Notes: generated by a model from the sequence alone, not told the origin. A stretch of 8,566 bases of DNA from Clostridiales bacterium (GCA_031277155.1 JAITMW010000053.1:1-8566), one strand, 5' to 3'. Shown: positions 1 through 5,773, counted from the stretch's first letter. Translations and numbers: made by a program.

Positions 1-353
1 ACATTGCTCTTTTGAAGCTCGATTTCCTCGTCGACCTCATCCGCCTTTGTGATGCGCTTGTAGTGATTGTACACGGCGACGGACAGGGCGCGCTTTGCGG
101 CGTCCTGACCTATGACATATTGGTCTAAATAGGCGACGATTTCTTTGGGCTTGTAGATTTTGTAATCCGGATAGTCTTCGCTGGCTTCGTCCTCCAGATA
201 TTCCTGAGGGCCGTCGTACATTATTTCGTTGCAAAGGTCTATGCACTCGCTGCAAATAAATACGCCGCCGGGGCCTGCCACAAAGCGGCGAAAGCCCTCT
301 TTTGGCCTGCCGCAAAAGCTGCAGTATATCATTTTTTCGTCGTTTCTTGTCAC
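1..353 (-). CDS. clpX: ClpX, ATP-dependent unfoldase of the ClpXP protease (N-terminal part)
   Basis: ClpX is the hexameric AAA+ unfoldase that recognises tagged or damaged proteins in the cytosol and threads them into ClpP. About 117 residues are visible. The N-terminal zinc-binding domain has four cysteines in the CxxC...CxxC pattern (C11, C14, C34, C37, starting CSFCG), followed by the family stretch PKEIVAYLDQYVIGQD and the ALSVAVYNHYKRI segment of the AAA+ module. The window ends just before the expected Walker A motif, so the ATPase core is not seen. I chose the GTG start at 353-351 because a perfect AAGGAGG (361-367) lies 7 nt upstream; an internal ATG at codon 8 would leave only two residues before the first zinc cysteine. 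It lies last in the visible tig-clpP-clpX operon, 76 bp after clpP, and the spacer is filled by a duplicated palindromic repeat. Family assignment is very secure; the gene is cut only by the window edge. Confidence 0.97.
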   Translation of the reverse strand, partial: MTRNDEKMIYCSFCGRPKEGFRRFVAGPGGVFICSECIDLCNEIMYDGPQEYLEDEASEDYPDYKIYKPKEIVAYLDQYVIGQDAAKRALSVAVYNHYKRITKADEVDEEIELQKSN

Positions 354-368
354 AATGCCACCTCCTTG

Positions 369-442
369 GGAACGGGCGGCAGGACGCCGCCCCTACGAAA
401 CTTTTGGAACGGGCGGCAGGACGCCGCCCTTACGAAACTTTG
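369..442. repeat. Tandem pair of 37-bp palindromic repeats between clpP and clpX
   Basis: Two copies (369-405 and 406-442) are nearly identical over 37 bp. Each contains the inverted repeat GGGCGGC-AGGAC-GCCGCCC (374-392 and 411-429), then TACGAAACTTT. The only clear difference is one C/T next to the palindrome (393 versus 430). Read in the direction of transcription (minus strand), the mRNA would carry two consecutive GC-rich 7-bp hairpins, the second ending 6 nt before the clpX ribosome binding site. The right-hand copy contains the clpP stop codon (432-430) and the codons just before it. The form is that of a short dispersed palindromic (REP-like) element that was inserted and then duplicated. 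That origin is inference; the duplication and palindromes are visible. There is no T-tract after either hairpin, so a full terminator is unlikely. Confidence 0.9.
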
Positions 443-1041
443 GTTATTATGTCGTCAATAAGGCCGTATGTCTTGGCTTCCTGAGCGGACATGAAGTTGT
501 CGCGGTCGGAATCCCTTGCGATTATGTCGACAGGCTGGCCCGTCATCTCTGAAAGCATGTTGTTAATCCTCTCGCGCTCTCTTAAAATGCGCTTTGCGTA
601 AATTTCCACATCGGAGGCCTGGCCGCGGGCGCCGCCGGAGGGCTGATGTATCATAATTTCGGAATTTGGCAGAGCAAAGCGCTTGCCTTTTGTGCCGCCC
701 GCCAGCAAAAACGCGCCCATGCTGGCGGCCAGGCCCACGCATATGGTGGAAACATCGGGCTTTATGAAATTCATTGTGTCGTAAATTGCCAGGCCGGCGG
801 AAATGGAGCCGCCGGGGCTGTTGATATAGAAATTTATGTCCCTGTCGGGATATTCCGCCGCCAAAAACAGCAGCTGGGCCACAACCAAATTGGCGGTGAC
901 ATCCGTAACGGGGTCGCCCAAAAAGACTATGCCGTCTTTTAACAGGCGCGAATATATGTCGTATGCGCGCTCGCCTCGGTTGGTTTGCTCCACAACCATA
1001 GGCACCAAGGCCATTTTGCTGCTATAATCAAAATTATTCAT
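430..1041 (-). CDS. clpP: ClpP, ATP-dependent Clp protease proteolytic subunit
   Basis: This is the serine peptidase that forms the tetradecameric proteolytic chamber and partners ClpX (and ClpC-type unfoldases if present) in the cytosol. The product is 203 aa, a normal length. The triad is intact: Ser107 in GLAASMGAFL, His132 in EIMIHQP and Asp181 in ARDSDRDNF; the FYINSPGG and EAKTYGLID motifs are also present. The ATG at 1041-1039 is the natural start; it overlaps the end of tig by 8 bp (ATGAATAA), with a purine-rich AAGGAAAGG inside the tig 3' end about 12 nt upstream. An in-frame upstream extension (MRRPKKKER...) is unlike ClpP and lies inside tig. Overlap with tig implies translational coupling. 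The stop codon and the last residues (about KVS) fall inside a palindromic repeat, so the C-terminus was apparently reset by repeat insertion. It is followed by clpX. Confidence 0.98.
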   Translation of the reverse strand: MNNFDYSSKMALVPMVVEQTNRGERAYDIYSRLLKDGIVFLGDPVTDVTANLVVAQLLFLAAEYPDRDINFYINSPGGSISAGLAIYDTMNFIKPDVSTICVGLAASMGAFLLAGGTKGKRFALPNSEIMIHQPSGGARGQASDVEIYAKRILRERERINNMLSEMTGQPVDIIARDSDRDNFMSAQEAKTYGLIDDIITKVS

Positions 1042-2374
1042 TGTCGCTGTCTTCCTTTCCTTCTTCTTGGGGCGCCTCAACTTGGGTGGCGGCCGCCTTA
1101 ATTAAGCCTATGGCCTTTTTGGCTTTTATATCTTGCCTGATGGCGTCTTCCTCGTCTTCGCCGATGGATTCTTCCAAGGTGGCCCTTTCCATACGGTGCT
1201 GGTCGGCCAGGCGGGTCAATTCTTGGTCATATTCTTCGTCATTGGCCTCGATGCCCTCTTTTTTGATAATTGCTTCAAGAGCAAGGCGAATTAAGATATT
1301 TTCGCGGGCCTGGTCTGTGTACATATTGCGCAAGCCGTCCATGTCCATGCCCATCATCTGCATATAGGAGCCGAAATTCATGCCCTGGCCCTGCACCCTG
1401 TTTGCGAAATCGCGCATCAGGCGTTGGTTTTCCTGCTCCAGCATGGGCTTCGGGATATTGGGCGAAATTCTTCTTGCGAGGCCGGACAGAAGCTGATTTT
1501 CAATCAGCCTGTCGGCGTCTGCCTGTTTATGCTCTTCTATTTTTGACCTTATTTCGGCCTTAAATTCGTCAAGGGTGTCGTATTCGGACACTTCCTGGGC
1601 AAAATCGTCGTCGGCTTCGGGTACTTCTTTATGATTTATGTCGTGCAATGTCACTTTAAAGACGGCGTCTTTGCCCGCAAGGTCCTCTGCGTGATAATCC
1701 TCCGGGAAGGTGACATTGACATCGAAGGAGTCGTCCAGGTCTTTGCCGACAATTTGGTCTTCAAAGCCCGGAATGAAAGAGCCGGAGCCTAAAACAAGCT
1801 CGAAATCTTCGGCGGCACCGCCGGGAAAGGGCACGCCGTCGACGAAGCCTTCAAAATCTATGGTAACGATATCGCCATTTTGTGCCGGTCTGTCCTCAAT
1901 GGAGTGGATTCTGGCGTTGGCTTCTCTGTTGCGGTCCACCTCGGCATCTATCTCTTCATCGGTGATGGTGATATCGGGCCGGGTGTATGTTATTCCGGTG
2001 TAATCTTCCACCTCTACATGGGGCTTTGTATGAACCTCCGCAATGATGATTGCGCCGCCGTCGGCCTCTTGAAGGTCAACCTCCGGGGCGGACACCACAT
2101 CGAGATTATGTTCTTCCAAAGCGGCCTCGTAGGCATCGGGGAAAATAATGTCCAAAGCGTCTTCGTAAAAGACTTCTTTGCCAAATTGCCTTTCTATCAT
2201 TTTGCGCGGGGCGCGGCCTCTCCTGAAGCCCGGCAGGGCTATTTGGCCGCGATTTTTCAGATAGGCTTGGTTTAGGGCCTTTTCAAATTGAGCAGGCTCT
2301 ATATTAAGCGTGAGCTTAACCAGATTTTCTTCGATATGTTCCAGTGTTGACGTTGTTTTTGTGCTGTCCGACAT
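1034..2374 (-). CDS. tig: Trigger factor, ribosome-associated chaperone and peptidyl-prolyl isomerase
   Basis: Trigger factor binds near the ribosomal exit tunnel and shields nascent chains. The product is 446 aa, typical of the family. Three domains are recognisable: the N-terminal ribosome-binding domain with the signature loop at residues 49-56 (GFRRGRAP); an FKBP-type isomerase domain at about 162-246 (NGDIVTIDFEGFVDG, FIPGFEDQIVG); and a helical SurA-like C-terminal chaperone domain ending in an acidic tail (EEGKEDSDNE). I chose the ATG at 2374-2372 because AAGGAGAGG (2384-2392) lies 9 nt upstream; the longer reading frame adds 15 residues (MNGYIPKECKERIFK) without family support and would swallow that binding site. 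It is the first gene of the tig-clpP-clpX operon, with a promoter about 50 bp upstream. The gene is divergent from the M23 peptidase gene. No defects were seen. Confidence 0.98.
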   Translation of the reverse strand: MSDSTKTTSTLEHIEENLVKLTLNIEPAQFEKALNQAYLKNRGQIALPGFRRGRAPRKMIERQFGKEVFYEDALDIIFPDAYEAALEEHNLDVVSAPEVDLQEADGGAIIIAEVHTKPHVEVEDYTGITYTRPDITITDEEIDAEVDRNREANARIHSIEDRPAQNGDIVTIDFEGFVDGVPFPGGAAEDFELVLGSGSFIPGFEDQIVGKDLDDSFDVNVTFPEDYHAEDLAGKDAVFKVTLHDINHKEVPEADDDFAQEVSEYDTLDEFKAEIRSKIEEHKQADADRLIENQLLSGLARRISPNIPKPMLEQENQRLMRDFANRVQGQGMNFGSYMQMMGMDMDGLRNMYTDQARENILIRLALEAIIKKEGIEANDEEYDQELTRLADQHRMERATLEESIGEDEEDAIRQDIKAKKAIGLIKAAATQVEAPQEEGKEDSDNE

Positions 2375-2422
2375 TTTAAATATCCTCTCCTTACACTCTT
2401 TTGGTATATAGCCATTCAAAAT

Positions 2423-2451
2423 ATTGTATCACAACATTGGCAGAAAGTCTA
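2423..2451 (-). promoter_or_regulatory. Probable sigma-A promoter of tig-clpP-clpX
   Basis: On the minus strand there is a -35-like TAGACT (2451-2446, 4 of 6 consensus), a 17-bp spacer, and a -10 TACAAT (2428-2423, 5 of 6) preceded by TGA, which gives an extended TGn -10. Transcription would start near 2416, leaving an untranslated leader of about 40 nt that ends with the tig ribosome binding site at 2384-2392. No CtsR-type heptad operator or inverted repeat was recognised beside it. An alternative pairing (TTGTGA with TATATA, 18-bp spacer) lies slightly nearer the gene. Confidence 0.55.
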
Positions 2452-2591
2452 GATTTTTTGAATTGCCTCAAGCACCTATTAAATATTCCCGACGACAGGG
2501 ATTTTATACAGATTATACCAGCGGCAAATTCTTATAATATGGACCTTTTGTACATATACTTGTCTTTAGAGAAATTTCCGGGGGTGCTGTT

Positions 2592-3563
2592 GTGGGAAAA
2601 AGGATTTTGGTTGTGCTGGTTGCGATGATGTTGATTTTTACGGCAGATGTGCTTGCGGGCAGGGCCGGTGATGACGAGAAAGAGGAGTTTATCAAATGGA
2701 TTTCGTTTGATGTGCCGCTGGCTGTGCTTAAACAGGCATACGCATATGATGTGGCCTCTCAGGATGAGGAATATCCCTTGGATTTTGTGCAGCTATTGGC
2801 TTATGCGGCCGCGAAGGATTGGGGCAATTTTAAAGGGAGCGGCGAAAGCGCGGCCATGAATGATGTGGTGGGGCGCATAAGGGCCGGGGAGACGATGCAT
2901 GAAATTGCGGAGGGCCTAAAGCTGTATCAGCATTATTTATCGGCGTATCAGGCGGTATTGGGGGGCTTTGTCGGGGAATATGAGGTGGCCGGGACAGGCG
3001 AAAGGCGGTATGGCCTGAAAGTTTTTTCGCCCATGGCCAAGGGATTTGGCTTTTCACATTCGGATGATTTTGGCAATCCCAGAAATTATGGATATAGCAG
3101 GCCCCATTTGGGGAATGACCTTTTCGGCCGCGCAGGCGCGCCTATTATTGCTGTTGAGGGCGGTGTTGTGGAAGCTATGGGGTGGAATAAATATGGCGGG
3201 TGGCGCATTGGCATACGCAGCCTTTGCGGCAAGCGATATTATTATTACGCGCATTTGAGGAAAGATACGCCCTATGCGGAAGGGCTGGAGGTTGGAGATG
3301 CGGTTGACGCCGGGGATGTTATTGGATATTTGGGGGCGACGGGATATTCCGACCGTGAAAATGTCAGCAACATAAAGGTGCCCCATCTGCATTTTGGTAT
3401 GCAAATTATTTTTGACGAATCCCAAAAAGATGGGAACAATCAGATTTGGATTGATACTTATAACATTATAAAATTTTTGAATCAAAATCGGATGGAAGTT
3501 GTGGATTGTGGGGACAAGTGCTATCGGCGGGCGGTGGAAATTGAGAGTGTGCCGATGGAATAA
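2592..3563 (+). CDS. Exported M23-family (LytM/lysostaphin-type) metallopeptidase
   Basis: This is a zinc-dependent endopeptidase of the type that cleaves peptide cross-links in peptidoglycan, probably acting outside the membrane. The 323-aa product starts with a short charged segment and a hydrophobic stretch (about 4-22) ending ADVLAG, which fits a signal peptide. Residues about 30-130 form a predicted helical domain (EEFIKWISFDVPL..., LDFVQLLAYAAAKDWG) often seen in front of clostridial M23 domains. The catalytic domain spans about 140-300: HLGND supplies H172 and D176, YYAHL supplies H221, and PHLHFG supplies H265 and H267, so the metal site looks complete. The GTG start at 2592 is preceded by GGGGGTG (2580-2586), close to the GGAGGTG consensus, at 5-nt spacing; the next in-frame ATGs (codons 12 and 13) would cut the signal peptide. 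It is transcribed alone, divergent from tig and convergent with ridA. The exact bond cleaved cannot be told from sequence; roles in division or sporulation are possible. Confidence 0.9.
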   Translation: MGKRILVVLVAMMLIFTADVLAGRAGDDEKEEFIKWISFDVPLAVLKQAYAYDVASQDEEYPLDFVQLLAYAAAKDWGNFKGSGESAAMNDVVGRIRAGETMHEIAEGLKLYQHYLSAYQAVLGGFVGEYEVAGTGERRYGLKVFSPMAKGFGFSHSDDFGNPRNYGYSRPHLGNDLFGRAGAPIIAVEGGVVEAMGWNKYGGWRIGIRSLCGKRYYYYAHLRKDTPYAEGLEVGDAVDAGDVIGYLGATGYSDRENVSNIKVPHLHFGMQIIFDESQKDGNNQIWIDTYNIIKFLNQNRMEVVDCGDKCYRRAVEIESVPME

Positions 3564-3600
3564 AAGCCGTGCCTGGCAGCATTTTGCCGCCAGGCACGGC
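3562..3600 (-). terminator. Intrinsic terminator of the serine hydrolase-fosX-ridA operon
   Basis: A perfect 12-bp inverted repeat (3566-3577 with 3589-3600, GCCGTGCCTGGC/GCCAGGCACGGC) continues inward. On the minus strand a G.U wobble and three further pairs close an AAA loop, giving a 16-bp stem followed by TTTTATT. On the plus strand the same inner position is an A.C mismatch and no T-run follows, so the sequence fits minus-strand termination best. The T-run is the complement of the M23 peptidase stop codon, so the terminator abuts that gene directly. It may weakly stop plus-strand transcription too. Confidence 0.8.
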
Positions 3601-3603
3601 CTT

Positions 3604-3643
3604 GCCGGCTAAAGCCGGCGGCGGCTTGCGGCTTAAAAGCCGC
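3604..3643. repeat. Two short perfect hairpins in the ridA 3' region
   Basis: GCCGGC-TAAA-GCCGGC (3604-3619) and GCGGCTT-AA-AAGCCGC (3628-3643) are perfect short palindromes. With the 39-nt two-hairpin element beyond and the terminator before, they make this convergent intergenic region a near-continuous chain of GC-rich stems with A/T-rich loops. No coding potential was seen. They could be remnants of a dispersed palindromic repeat family or a structured 3' untranslated region; neither can be proved here. Confidence 0.75.
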
Positions 3644-3662
3644 TGTCCATGCGTCGCTACAT

Positions 3663-3701
3663 GACTTTTAGTCGTTACTTTAGCCGGGTTTACCCGGCAC
3701 A
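3663..3701 (-). repeat. 39-nt two-hairpin element just after ridA (copy A)
   Basis: In the ridA sense (minus) direction the element starts 6 nt after the stop codon. It has a first hairpin GCCGGG-TAAA-CCCGGC (3698-3683), a link containing AAGTAACG, and a second hairpin GACT-AAA-AGTC (3673-3663). It matches the element after hflX (8212-8250) at 33 of 39 positions in the same orientation relative to the upstream gene. Four of the six differences are two paired, compensatory changes, one in each stem. That makes it a repeated structured element and not a chance palindrome. Function is unknown. Confidence 0.8.
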
Positions 3702-3707
3702 GCCCTG

Positions 3708-4091
3708 TTATCTGCCCGCAATGACATCAATCTCCACCATGGCATCCATAGGCAGCCTTGCCACTTGAAAGGTCGTTCTGGCGGGTGGAGCATCTGCGCC
3801 GAAAAATTCCGTATATACTTCATTCATGGCGGCGAAATCGGCCATGTCTTTAAGATATACCGTGGCTTTTAAAACCTTGTCCAAAGACGAGCCTGCCTCA
3901 TGCAAAATTGCCCGGATATTTTTTATTACTTGGGCGGTTGCGGCCTTTATGTCGCCGTCTATCAGCTTACCCGCCGCGGGGTCCATGGGCAGTTGTCCCG
4001 ATGTGAAGATAAGCTCGCCAAATACAACAGCCTGAGAATACGGGCCGATGGCCTTTGGCGCGCTTTCTGTTGAAATGATTTGTTTTTCCAT
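3708..4091 (-). CDS. ridA: RidA-family enamine/imine deaminase
   Basis: RidA proteins hydrolyse reactive enamine/imine intermediates such as 2-aminoacrylate, released by pyridoxal-phosphate enzymes, and so protect those enzymes in the cytosol. The product is 127 aa, the usual length, and would form a trimer by family knowledge. Active-site positions match the archetype: GPYSQA with Tyr18, Arg105 in PPARTTFQV, and Glu120 in AMVEIDVIA. The start at 4091-4089 is fixed by AAGGAGG (4103-4097) at 5-nt spacing; a longer in-frame extension of 65 residues runs into fosX and is not real. The ribosome binding site shares two bases with the fosX stop codon, so the two genes are tightly coupled. It is the last gene of the operon and is followed by the hairpin element and the terminator at 3562-3600. 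Why it sits with fosX and a wall enzyme is unclear. Confidence 0.95.
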   Translation of the reverse strand: MEKQIISTESAPKAIGPYSQAVVFGELIFTSGQLPMDPAAGKLIDGDIKAATAQVIKNIRAILHEAGSSLDKVLKATVYLKDMADFAAMNEVYTEFFGADAPPARTTFQVARLPMDAMVEIDVIAGR

Positions 4092-4096
4092 AATTT

Positions 4097-4103
4097 CCTC
4101 CTT
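4097..4103 (-). promoter_or_regulatory. ridA ribosome binding site fused to the fosX stop codon
   Basis: On the minus strand the fosX stop and the ridA Shine-Dalgarno merge as TAAGGAGG, with the ridA ATG 5 nt further on. This settles the ridA start and indicates that ribosomes finishing fosX can reinitiate directly on ridA. Confidence 0.85.
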
Positions 4104-4506
4104 ATTGCTTGTCATAGCAAGCCAATCTTTCCGGCAGGGTGCCGGTATGTAATTCAAAAAGATGGTTGTCAAAATCATAAAAGTAGATAGAGCGGCCTTC
4201 GCCGGGTATGCGCGGGCGTTCCGGCCTGATTTCCGCGCCAATGCCCCGTATACGCCCAAGATAATTGTCAAAATCGCTTTCGTCAATCTTAAAGGCGATG
4301 TGGTTGTAAGTGCGCTCTGTCAGCGGCGGGCCTTCCATGATGCAAATCCAGATATCACCGATAAGAAAGAATTTTTCGCGCGAAAGCGAAAATGCCTTGT
4401 CGCCGCTGGAATAGACCTCCTTGGCGTTGAAGATTTTCTCAAAAAACAAAGCCGAGCGCTCTAAATCGCTGACAATAAATGTCATATGGCTTATGCCTGA
4501 AATCAT
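4102..4506 (-). CDS. fosX: FosX-type fosfomycin resistance epoxide hydrolase
   Basis: FosX is a manganese-dependent enzyme of the vicinal-oxygen-chelate (glyoxalase) superfamily that opens the epoxide of fosfomycin with water. Fosfomycin targets MurA, the first step of peptidoglycan synthesis, in the cytosol. The 134-aa product closely resembles Listeria-type FosX from memory of the family: MISGISH at the start, SSGDKAFSLSREKFFLI, WICIMEG, ERTYNHIAF and EGRSIYFYDFDNHLFELH. The metal ligands H7, H69 and E118 and the general base E44, which separates FosX from the thiol transferases FosA and FosB, all fall at the canonical numbers. The start is supported by AAGGAGAGG between the upstream stop and the ATG (GGAG to ATG, 6 nt); a longer frame of 27 extra residues lies in the previous gene. 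It is the middle gene of the serine hydrolase-fosX-ridA operon (gaps of 13 and 10 nt). No insertion sequence or integron lies nearby, so it looks like a resident gene. True resistance depends on expression. Confidence 0.94.
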   Translation of the reverse strand: MISGISHMTFIVSDLERSALFFEKIFNAKEVYSSGDKAFSLSREKFFLIGDIWICIMEGPPLTERTYNHIAFKIDESDFDNYLGRIRGIGAEIRPERPRIPGEGRSIYFYDFDNHLFELHTGTLPERLACYDKQ

Positions 4507-4519
4507 GGGCCTCTCCTTT

Positions 4520-5725
4520 TTATTGCGGCCTAAAATACCTGTCATTAAAATCTTGGATAAAGCGCGATATTTCCGCAAACTCTTCAAAGGCGCCGCCGCC
4601 GTGGCGGTCCAGGGTGGACATAATCACCAAAATATACGGCGAAGGGGCATAAACAATGGCTTTGTCATGGAAATTTCCGTCCCAGCGTCCGTATTTTTGC
4701 GCCACGGGATAGTCCGCCATGATGATGGGCACATCGGAATTAAGCAGGCTGTCTTTGAAATCATGGGCATAGGCGCCGCCGCTTTCGATATATTGATATA
4801 TGCGATACATAATAAGGCCGGCCTCTTCGGCTGTCATAAGGTTGAGGCGCCCTGTGGCATTGTCAAAAAGGTCGGTGTTGCCGCCTATGCTGCGGTAAAA
4901 TTCGCGATATGACGGGTAATGATTGGCAAAAAGGCCCAAAAGCATACCAAAGGCCGCATTGTCAGAATCCCGGACGGAATGTATCAGCAGCTCGTTTGTT
5001 GTAAATTCGGTGCCAAAGGGCATGAAGCGGATTATGCCTGTGCCGCCGCGATAGTTGCCCGGGCCAAAAACATGTACTTGGCTTAAATCCGCCAGGCCGC
5101 TTTCCGCCAGATAATAGACATAAAGGGCATGGGGCGCTTTGTTTAAGCTGGCGGAAGCGTAGATTACGCCGCCCCTGTGGCTGTAGGAAAAGCCCGTGTC
5201 CAAATTTTTATAGTAAACCGCGACATTGTAGGGCAAACTGTTGAAAAAGTCGTCAAGAAGGGCCGCGGTTGGCCAAAAATGCAAGTCCAGCCACATGGGG
5301 CCGTCATTTGTGGATATCAGCAGCCAATTGCCCTCTTCCAAAAGCACCTGGACCTCGCCCGGCTCGATAAGGTCGGCATAAGCAGCATCGTCCTTGCTGT
5401 GAAACAAGCCCATCGGGCGGTCAAGATGATGCGGCTGCGCCAGCATATACACCCAGCCCTGCCTGCCGCCAAATGCAACATGTATCCAGCCGTCCGGGCG
5501 CTCCTCCAGAATTTGAACCATCTGCGACCTTTGGGCCTCAACTGTATCGGCAAAAAAGTCGGGCCGGCTGTATGTAATGAAATCGCCGCGCATATGGCGA
5601 TGTATGGCGGGCGTGCGCTCGTCAAAGGCGCCCACCTGCACAAAAAGCAGCAAAAGCAGGCCGAAAACGGACACAAAAACCAGCGTCAGTCCAAATATGG
5701 TCAGCAGCATCCTCTTTTCCGACAT
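4520..5725 (-). CDS. Membrane-anchored SH3-like/class-A beta-lactamase-fold serine hydrolase
   Basis: This 401-aa protein begins with a membrane segment (about 7-30, FGLTLVFVSVFGLLLLLFVQ) that would place the rest outside the cell. Two SH3-like stretches follow (about 49-95 with GWIHVAFGGRQGWVYML, and about 104-150), of the type that can bind wall peptides. A penicillin-recognising domain spans about 165-400: the nucleophile motif S193-L-N-K196, S254-D255-N256 (the SDN motif) and K344-Y345-G346 in the place of KTG. The Glu-containing ExxLN omega-loop motif of true class A beta-lactamases is not evident; the region reads DNATGRLNLMTAEEAG. A wall DD-peptidase-like or penicillin-binding role is therefore at least as likely as beta-lactam hydrolysis; this is inference. 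The ATG at 5725 has AGGAGG about 12 nt upstream, longer than usual, and a weaker AAGG nearer. It is first in an operon with fosX and ridA, with its own promoter at 5774-5802. Confidence 0.85.
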   Translation of the reverse strand: MSEKRMLLTIFGLTLVFVSVFGLLLLLFVQVGAFDERTPAIHRHMRGDFITYSRPDFFADTVEAQRSQMVQILEERPDGWIHVAFGGRQGWVYMLAQPHHLDRPMGLFHSKDDAAYADLIEPGEVQVLLEEGNWLLISTNDGPMWLDLHFWPTAALLDDFFNSLPYNVAVYYKNLDTGFSYSHRGGVIYASASLNKAPHALYVYYLAESGLADLSQVHVFGPGNYRGGTGIIRFMPFGTEFTTNELLIHSVRDSDNAAFGMLLGLFANHYPSYREFYRSIGGNTDLFDNATGRLNLMTAEEAGLIMYRIYQYIESGGAYAHDFKDSLLNSDVPIIMADYPVAQKYGRWDGNFHDKAIVYAPSPYILVIMSTLDRHGGGAFEEFAEISRFIQDFNDRYFRPQ

Positions 5726-5773
5726 TAAACCTTGCGCCTCCTGTGTATTGTGTATATGGATGTGTATGTAGAC

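Noticed and set aside
229..552. Plus-strand open frame of about 107 codons across clpX, the repeat and clpP.
   Set aside because: It is antisense to two certain genes, has no ribosome binding site, and its translation through the repeat (GRRPYETFGTGGRTPPLRNFG) is low-complexity repeat sequence.
2533..2538. Perfect TATAAT as a -10 box for the M23 gene.
   Set aside because: No acceptable -35 hexamer lies 16-18 bp upstream and no TGn extension precedes it. It may still be used, but it is not supported well enough to list.
2375..2591. Leader region of tig and the M23 gene examined for riboswitches, small RNAs or small genes.
   Set aside because: It is A/T-rich with promoter-like boxes only; no conserved riboswitch core, strong hairpin plus T-tract, or reading frame with a ribosome binding site was recognised.
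3566..3701. Run of palindromes considered as a CRISPR array or attachment site.
   Set aside because: The hairpins differ from one another in sequence and spacing, there are no constant repeats with unique spacers, and no cas or integrase gene is nearby.
4092..4286. Longer N-terminal extension of ridA.
   Set aside because: It lies inside fosX in another frame; the perfect AAGGAGG just before 4091 and the family length of about 127 aa fix the shorter start.
4102..4506. Generic glyoxalase I or a FosA/FosB thiol transferase.
   Set aside because: E44 and the surrounding SLSREKFFLI, along with the SSGDKAFS and EGRSIYFYDFDNHLFELH blocks, match FosX specifically.
4507..4587. Longer N-terminal extension of fosX (27 more residues).
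   Set aside because: It overlaps the serine hydrolase end, and with the short start the metal ligands fall at the canonical positions 7, 69 and 118.
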